A stretch of 64,000 nt of DNA from Azolla caroliniana (lineage: Eukaryota > Polypodiophyta), in contig JBHGNT010000009.1 in NCBI GenBank assembly GCA_043228905.1, positions 9,052,001 through 9,116,000 of the forward strand, given 5' to 3'. Under the pieces are notes generated by a model that saw nothing but the letters and a program-made list of their open reading frames with translations, searched no databases and was not told the origin of the DNA. The translations under genes were made by a program, and so were the position numbers. Shown in pieces: positions 57,706 through 64,000 of this stretch (position 1 is the stretch's first letter; every line of letters starts with the position of its first letter).

Positions 57706-58754
57706 ATGCCCCTTATCATTCTCTTTTTCCCTCTTTTTTCTTTTCTTGTTTCCTTCTTTTTTTCTCTTGCTTCTTGTTTTCTTCTTCTTCAACATCTCTT
57801 CCTCTGTGTTTTCTATTTCTTCTTCCCTTTCTCTCTTTCTTTCCTTCATCTCCGTTTTTTGTTTCTTCTTCCTTCTTTCACCACCGCTATGTCCATTGTC
57901 CATGGTTGTCACGCTCTGTTCTTGTGTCATTGTGTCTGTACAACGTTCTCTGCTCATCTCTGTCTCTGTCTCTGTTTTCGTTTCTGTTTCCGTCTTTGGC
58001 TCCATCGCCGTGACCGTCACCGTCGTCATCACCATCACCATCCGTCGTCGTTGTCTGTCGGTTCGTCCTCGTCCAGCGTTGTCTGTCTATGTCTCTGACT
58101 CCATTCGGTCCATCTGTTCGAACTGGCCGTTATTGTCTTTCCGGCGCTCCAGCCACTGTTCGGTTGTCCGGCCCGTTGTTTCAACGTCATCGTCATTCCG
58201 GTGGTCGGCTGTCCGGCCATTCCTATCGCTTTTCGTCGTGGTGTCACCGTTCTAGTTGCTGTCTAGCCGCTCCGGCTGTCTGTCCGGTCGCTGAATTTTG
58301 CTGCCGCCGGTTGTCCGTGTCCGACCCTATCTCCCGGTCCTCCGTTCGTTTGTCTGGCCCGTCCGGTCTGGCCATCTTCATCGCTAATTTTTCGCCACCG
58401 TTGCTGATTATTTGCCGCCACTCCGGTCGTTGTTCAGCTATTGTCCTATCCATTTGTCCGTTGTCTTTCGGTCGTGCGTTCAGTCCGTCCTCTCGGCCGC
58501 TTGTCTGCTTCCCCGGCCTTGTCCGACCCTCCAGCCGCTCCGGCTGCTACAACCACTGTCCGGCTATTCCGACCGGTTTTCGTCCATTCGAGTCCGCTTC
58601 TGTGTCTCCATCTCCCTTGTGGTTTTCCGGCTCTCATCAATGACTTTCTGCATCACGTTGTCTCGTCTGACTTCTCCGTTTCTGGCTACATCGTGTCGGT
58701 GTCTTTGTCTCCGTCTGGGTTTGCCAGTCGCCTCTATCGTTGTCTGTCGACCGC
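57706..58754. other. Pyrimidine-rich and CCGG-rich non-coding DNA
   Basis: 57715-57880 is a T/C-rich stretch on the + strand; 57960-58090 has GTCTCTGTT- and CCGTCG-type runs; 58100-58620 has a higher GC content with many TCCGGC/GTCCGG words. Long open frames occur on both strands (for example 58089-58643), but their composition is that of simple-sequence DNA and no protein family is visible. It ends abruptly at Copia sequence near 58755. Confidence 0.55.
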
Positions 58755-60809
58755 CCACAGAGAAAGCTAGACCCCAAGTCGGAGAAGTGCATCCTAGTCG
58801 GCTACTCACATGAACAAAAGGGTTATAAGAGCTATAACCCTAAAACAAAACAAGTTCGAGTGAGCCGAGATGTCGAATTTCATGACTCGGCATCATGCTA
58901 CTCTCTACCAACTCCAATTTTTTACTTCGACACAATTCCGGAGGATGAGGCCAATGAGCCCGAAACAATTCGGGCAGCAGATTAAGAAGGATTCGGTACT
59001 CTAGATGAGAGTCCGATCTGATTCCAGCTAAGTGGGCCGCATTAGCAACTGAGTCGGAATGAGCAATTAAATGAAGAGTTAGTGAGTAGTGGAGACTCAA
59101 CTGTGCTCTCCCCACGTAAGGAACCGAGGAGATGGTTCACACGCAAGGAAAAGGGGAAGAACAAGAAGCCGGAATATGCAACCTGCAAAGACGAGTGGGA
59201 TCGGAGCGAGACCGACTCTGGGAAGAACGAAGATGGACCTTCAAAAGAGAAGTCCGCGTTGGCAATGAGGGTCGTGAAATCGGCGAATCAGGAATTGCGT
59301 TGATCGACCCACCAGAAAATCCCCGTGAAGAGGTACGGGTACAACGAGTACATGGTGCATCATTACGCGTACATGGTGAAGGTGGTAGTGATGCGTGAGC
59401 CGGAGAGCTACGCTGAAGCGGCTAAGGACCCGAACTGGCAGAAGGCTATGGAGGAAGAGATGCACGCACTCACGAAGAATGAGACGTGGGATTTAGTGGA
59501 CATACCGAACGAAGTGAAGCGAATTGGTTGCCGGTGGGTATACAAGGTTAAATACAACACTGATGGCTCCGTCAACCGGTACAAGGTCCGATTAGTGGCA
59601 ATGGGCTACACGTAGCAGCTCGACATCGACTACGATGAGACCCGCGCCAGTCACAAAGATGACGATTATTTGTGTCTTGCTTGCGGTGACAGCGGCGAAG
59701 GGGTGGCATCTACATCAAATGGATGTGAAAAACACGTTCTTGCAAACTAATATTGAGGAATAGGTGTTTATGGTTCAACCCCCCCAATTTCAGCCCGGAA
59801 TGAACACATCGGCTATATGCCGATTGAAGAAGTCCCTCTACAGACTCAAGCAAGCCCCGCGCGTCTAGAACGCGAAGATCACGCAGAGACTACGTTGGAT
59901 GGGGTTTGCTCTGTCAAAATCAGACTCTTCACATTTCATCCGGCAAGGTTGGAACGTGCTGGTTAGTATTTTACTTTATGTTGATGATTTAGTCATCGCC
60001 GGTGCCGACCTCGACGAAATCGGCCGCATAAAGTCCCAGCTTGCGGCATCATTTGACATGAAGGATCTTGAGGAGCTTCATTAAATCCTTGGGATTGAAG
60101 TGATCCGCGCCCTAGAGGGCATACTGATTAGTCATCGGCATTATGTGTTGAGTATGCTCTTCAAATTCGGTATGACGGAATACAAATCCGTCTCGAGTCC
60201 TCTGGACGGGAATGTGAAGCTTCCCCCCGACTCTGGAACAACATGCAACCCGAAAAGGTTCTGACATATGGTCGGAAGCCTTTTCTATCTGACCATCACC
60301 CGGCCAAACCTCCGTTATCCAGTCGGCTTGATTAGTCAATTCATGGCACATCCGACCGTGGAGCACCTTCAGTTCGCGCACCAAATACTAAGGTACGTTA
60401 GCGGCACTAAGGACAGGGGGTTGTTATATCAGGTTGGTATAGCCGAACAACTTGTCGGCTATATGGATGCCGATTGGGCCGAAAATGCCGGTGGCCGCAA
60501 GTCTACATCCAGATATGCATTTTCACTTGGAAGCACCGCAGTCGCCTGGAGTAGTAAGAAGCAACCAACAGTTGCACTATCGAGCACGGAAGCCAAGTAC
60601 CGACGAGTGGTTGTCGCAACGTGCGAAGCCATATGGCTCAAGAGGCTTTTTGAAGGATCTACGAGTGGAAGTGTCTGACTCGACGATGATCTATTGCGAC
60701 AAGCTTAGCAACATCCAGTTGGCAAAGAACCCCATCTTTCACCGCCGGACTAAGCACATCGAGGTGCACTACCACTTTGTCCATGAGCGCGTTCTCTCCG
60801 GTGAGGTGG
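58755..60809 (+). pseudogene. Copia-B-like pol relic (linker, reverse transcriptase, RNase H)
   Basis: Starts abruptly in the integrase tail (RKLDPKSEKCILVGYSHEQK) and continues VRVSRDVEFHDSASCY, the acidic linker, YGYNEYMVHHYAYMVKV, QKAMEEEMHALTKNETWDLV, GCRWVYKVKYNTDGS, a stop near 59613 and a shift, then ILLYVDDLVIAGADLDEIG (about 59965-60020, YVDD intact), a stop near 60082, SLFYLTITRPNLRYPVG, MDADWAENAGGRKSTSRY, and VAWSSKKQPTVALSSTEAK. It ends in YHFVHERVLSGEV at 60809, where the Copia-A right copy is inserted. It may be the displaced continuation of the Copia-B2 copy at 51392, but this is not proven. Confidence 0.88.
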
Positions 60810-61636
60810 TGACGGGAACTCAAACGCTCCTTATGTCTAACGCTCGGCCACAACCGAGCTTCTTTTCATACGCAGAAAATGGGAAACAAATGCACGACAC
60901 GAAGTGAGAGAAGATACACACACTACACAGGAGGTTTACGTGGAAAACCCCAAACTAGGGGAAAAACCACGGCAGTCCACAGGCTGCAAACTGTCACTAT
61001 GTAAGAATGTACAAAACAATGAGTCCACGGAGGCAACGACCTCGTGCTCACGATCTTCGCCACTGGCGGCGGTTACAACAGAGGCAACGACCTCTCTCTC
61101 TCTCTCTCTCTCTCTCTGTACAGTTACGCACTCTGATTTCGTGCAAAACAGAAAATGACAACAACAACTAAAAGTTTGCCCTAAGTCATATTTATACTAA
61201 TATGAATTTTCGGCTATTTACAAATATAGCCTCGATGGGCTCTCAGAAACATATTTACGAATATGTCTCTTCCTCCGGTTCTCACCGGTTCTGTATCATC
61301 ACGCTCTCCGTAGCCGGGTACTCCTCATCCGGTTCACACCGGGCCTGCACCATCCGGCTCTCCGTAGCCGGGTACTACTCATCTGGTTCACACCGGGCCT
61401 GTATCATCCGGCTCTCCGTAGCCGGGTACTCCTCATCCGGTTCACACCGGGCCTGTATCATCCGGCTCTCCATAGCCGGGTACTCCTCATCTGGTTCACA
61501 CCGGGCCTGTATCATCCGGCTCTCCGTAGCCAGGTACTCCTCATATCGTTTCGGCCTCGGCCTATTGGTCTCGGTCGAGTTTGGTCGTCGGCACTGTTCT
61601 TCTCCCTTCCCATCCGGAGGGACCTGTCTCCCAACA
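60810..61636 (-). repeat. 3' LTR of right Copia-A (827 bp)
   Basis: On the - strand it starts TGTTGGGAGACAGG (61636), after the purine tract GTGAAGGGGGAGTT, and ends AGTTCCCGTCA (60810). The 54-bp repeats occupy about 61310-61560 in about five units. A (CT)n tract lies at about 61090-61118. Confidence 0.9.
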
Positions 61637-61646
61637 AACTCCCCCT

Positions 61647-62765
61647 TCACTCCGGCATGGGGTGTCTTACCAGTCCGATTCTCTTCCGGCATGCATCCAG
61701 CTTGTCGGGTGTCAGCACTTTGGTCAGCATATCTGACCCGTTCTCGGCCGTGTGGATCTTCGTCAGTGCGAACTCCTGGTCATCTACTCTTTCCCGGATC
61801 CAGTGATACCTCCGCTGGATATGCTTCGTCCGGGAATGGTAGGCCGCATTTTTAGCAAGGTGGATGGCACTTTGACTGTCGCAATAGAGTCGGTATTCCT
61901 CTTGCCGTATACCGAGCTCTTCGATGAAGTCCTTCATCCATAAAATTTCCTTGCCGGCTTCCACAGCCGCCATGTACTCCGCCTCCGTGGTTGACAATGC
62001 AACCGTCTTCTGCAGCCTCGACTGCCACGAAAAAGCTCCCCCTGCATATGTCATTACATACCCGGATGTAGACCGGCTGGTATCCACATCAGCTGACATG
62101 TCCGAATCGGTGAAACCGTCTAGTTGAGGTTTTCCAGAGCCGAATTGGAGACACATATTTGAAGTGCCCTTCAAATACCGGAGTATCCATTTGACTGCGT
62201 TCCAGTGCTCCTTGCCGGGATTACTCATGAACCGGCTCACCACTCCGACTGCGTATCCAATATCCGGTCGGGTACAGACCATTGCGTACATCCAGCTCCC
62301 GACAGCAGAGGCATATGGAATCTTCATCATATCTGCCTTCTCTCCTTTCGTCTTCGGGCTTTGCTTGCCGGATAGCTTGCAGTTTGCCAGAAGTGTCGAT
62401 CCGACCGGTTTCGCATCTGACATGTTGAACCGGTGAAGCACCTTTGTCACGTACTTCTCCTGTGACAGCCATAATTGCTTCACTGACCGGTCCCGAATGA
62501 TGTGCATCCCCAGCATCTGTCTTGCCGGACCCAAGTCTTTCATTGAGAAGGTCCGGTTGAGAGCCTTCTTCAGCATCCGTATTTTGACTTGGTCCCGTCC
62601 GACGATCAACATGTCATCCACGTACAGGAGGAGTATCAGGAAGTCCCCTCCTTCGAACTTCTTCACAAACACGCAGTGATCGGCCTGCGTCTTGTGGTAC
62701 CCTTGATCGGTCATGAAGGAGTCGAACTTCCGATACCATTGCCGAGAGCCTGCTTCAGTCCGTAT
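61647..62765 (-). pseudogene. Copia-A right copy: reverse transcriptase C-terminal half and RNase H
   Basis: In frame from RQWYRKFDSFMTDQG near 62750: LILLLYVDDMLIVGRDQ (62610-62660), FSMKDLGPARQMLGMHII, GSWMYAMVCTRPDIGYAVG (with the Arg that is a stop in the left copy), FTDSDMSADVDTSRSTSG and KTVALSTTEAEYMAAVEAG, ending MPE-stop at 61647, 10 bp before the LTR. Open throughout. It is joined to the upstream half by a 1-bp deletion near 62755-62765. The same frame is open further upstream to 63071, but that part is out of frame with the protein. Confidence 0.9.
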
Positions 62766-64000
62766 AGGCTCTTCTTCAACCGGCATACCAGGTGCTCCTT
62801 CCCTTTCTCCACAAATCCTTCCGGTTGCTGCATGTAGATCTCTTCTTCGAGGTCGCTGTGAAGGAATGCCATCTTCACGTCTAGCTGCTCTACCTCGAGG
62901 TCCATGCTTGCTGCTATACTCAGCACCGTCCGGATGGAGGTCATCTTTACTACCGGGGCAAATATCTCGTCGAAGTCCACGCCCTTCTTCTGCTGGAACC
63001 CCTTCACCACGATCCTGGCTTTGTATCTCGGGGGGTTGCCGGCATCTCCCGGTTTCAACTTGTACACCCACTTGTTTCGGAGTGCCCGCTTTCCTTTCGG
63101 CAACTCCACCAATTCGTGCGTATGGTTCTCATGCAGGGAATCCATCTCATCCTGCATGGCACTTAACCATTTTCGGCTGTGGGTGTCTTCCTTCGCTTCT
63201 TCGAAGCTTTCCGGCTCCCCCTCATCGGTCAGCAGAACATGCTCTGCATCCGGAAATCTCCGGGGTGCCCTTCTCTCTCTGAGAGGATATCTACGTCTTC
63301 GGGCTTCGGTAACCGGCTCCTCCATTTGCTCTTCATCCGAATCCGATTCGGGGTCTTGGCCGGTTCCGATCTCAGCTTCCTGTACTTCTTCTTCTGCCGG
63401 TTCGGTATCCTCACCGTAACCGGCTGGTTCCTCGAGTGCTAACCGGTCTCTTGCCGGTTGGGTCTGCTCATCGTAGAGTCTATCCTTACCGGTCGACTCG
63501 GAGTTCATTATCTTCTTCTCCGACTCCCAGTCGGCGAGCGTCTTGTCCTCCATGAAGATAATATCTCGACTCCGGAATACCTTCTTGTCGACCAGGTCCC
63601 ACACTCGGTAGCCGAACTCATCCTCACCGTAACCGAGGAATATGCATGGCCGGGTCTTTGGATCTAACTTTCCTCTCCGGTCCTTTGCTACATGCACGTA
63701 CGCGAGACACCCGAACACCCTCAGATGCCGGTAGGACACTTCCTTACCGGTCCATACTCTCTGTGGCGTGTCTCCGTCCAAGGGTACTGAGGGTGATCTG
63801 TTTATCACATATGTTGTCGTCGACAGTGCCTCAGCCCAAAACTTCTTGGGTAGTTTTGCATGCGCTAGCATACTCCGGACCCTCTCCATTATGGTCTGGT
63901 TCATCCTCTCGGCCAGTCCGTTTAGTTCCGACGTCTTCGGCACGGTAAATTCGAGCCGGATTCCCTTCGAGCGGCAGTACTCCTCGAACTGCCCCCGGTA
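62711..64000 (-). pseudogene. Copia-A right copy: integrase end and reverse transcriptase N-terminal half
   Basis: From the window edge: GQFEEYC, TVPKTSELNGLAERMNQTI (integrase with catalytic Glu), KLPKKFWAEALSTTTYVIN, GYGEDEFGYRVWD, an acidic linker, then RRRYPLRERRAPRRFPDAEH (the stretch damaged in the left copy), NKWVYKLKPGDAGNPPRYKA and KSLYGLKQA, where the 1-bp deletion shifts the frame (GNGIGSSTPS-stop at 62711). Otherwise uninterrupted, so this copy is younger or better preserved than the left one. Confidence 0.9.

Larger units (their letters stand above)
60810..64000 (-). mobile_element. Ty1/Copia retrotransposon, family A, right copy (5' part outside window)
   Basis: 3' LTR 60810-61636, then on the - strand RNase H, reverse transcriptase and integrase up to the window edge. 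Coding sequence closely follows the left copy but keeps the 20-bp segment lost there and has only one visible frameshift. Inserted in the Copia-B-like pol relic; the adjacent 5 bp are GGTGG (60805-60809). Confidence 0.93.

Noticed and set aside
58089-58643. A 184-codon Ser/Arg/Pro-rich protein
   Set aside because: Open on both strands in CCGG-rich simple-sequence DNA; composition explains it.
61310-61560. Regularly spaced repeats resembling a CRISPR array
   Set aside because: Units are contiguous 54-bp copies without unique spacers, in a eukaryotic LTR.
1-64000. The whole window as one giant element with Copia-A inverted repeats at its ends
   Set aside because: Each Copia-A copy is a normal element in its own insertion site, and neither end is complete in the window.

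Overview
The window is plant nuclear DNA made almost entirely of nested, mostly decayed retrotransposons around one clearly intact host gene. That gene (32406-33098, + strand) encodes a CC-type (ROXY-like) glutaredoxin with a CCMC active site and a C-terminal ALWL. This subclass is known only from land plants. Chromodomain Gypsy elements, LINE relics, (CT)n/(AG)n tracts and initiator-tRNA(Met) primer sites also fit a plant. I lean towards a seed-free plant such as a fern, but only weakly: this rests on the general look of the chromovirus and Copia proteins, and no species can be named.

Layout. 1-4441: 3' part of a Copia element (family A, + strand), inserted in a - strand Gypsy relic (Gypsy-1, 4442-~7250). 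~7250-14660: + strand Gypsy material in the order integrase tail, LTR-like spacer, primer site, gag, then the integrase tail of another lineage, a long extra coiled-coil ORF and a possible LTR. 14655-18240: second - strand Gypsy (Gypsy-2) with its 5' LTR. 18569-~20265: relic of a multi-exon gene with its TATA box, fused to a Copia-B fragment. 21370-28231: a young chromovirus-like Gypsy (Gypsy-3, - strand) with one open 1477-aa polyprotein, inserted in the Copia-B 3' LTR with an ACATT target-site duplication. 28516-41000: mostly non-coding, with the glutaredoxin gene, a possible upstream exon, a LINE tail and an unidentified coding relic. 41339-46825: structurally complete Copia-B1 with GTTCC duplication, inserted in the 5' LTR of an older Copia (C, to ~49080), which abuts a LINE (49100-51391). 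51392-53570: Copia-B2 5' LTR and gag, whose gag is split by a solo family-A LTR with a perfect CTTCC duplication. 53575-56630: truncated chromodomain Gypsy (Gypsy-4, - strand). 56640-58750: repeats and low-complexity DNA. 58755-60809: decayed Copia-B-like pol. 60810-64000: second family-A Copia (- strand), running off the window.

The elements are autonomous parasites or their remains, so there is no shared pathway. The two family-A Copia copies lie tail to tail near the window ends. Only Gypsy-3 has an undamaged coding capacity, and even it lacks 156 bp of its 5' LTR. Most nonsense codons in the relics look like C-to-T or G-to-A changes, as expected from decay of methylated DNA. I found no rRNA, functional tRNA or CRISPR array. 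The least explained pieces are the ParB-like gene relic at 18678-20265, the possible exon at 30496-30694 and the coding relic at 39930-40800.
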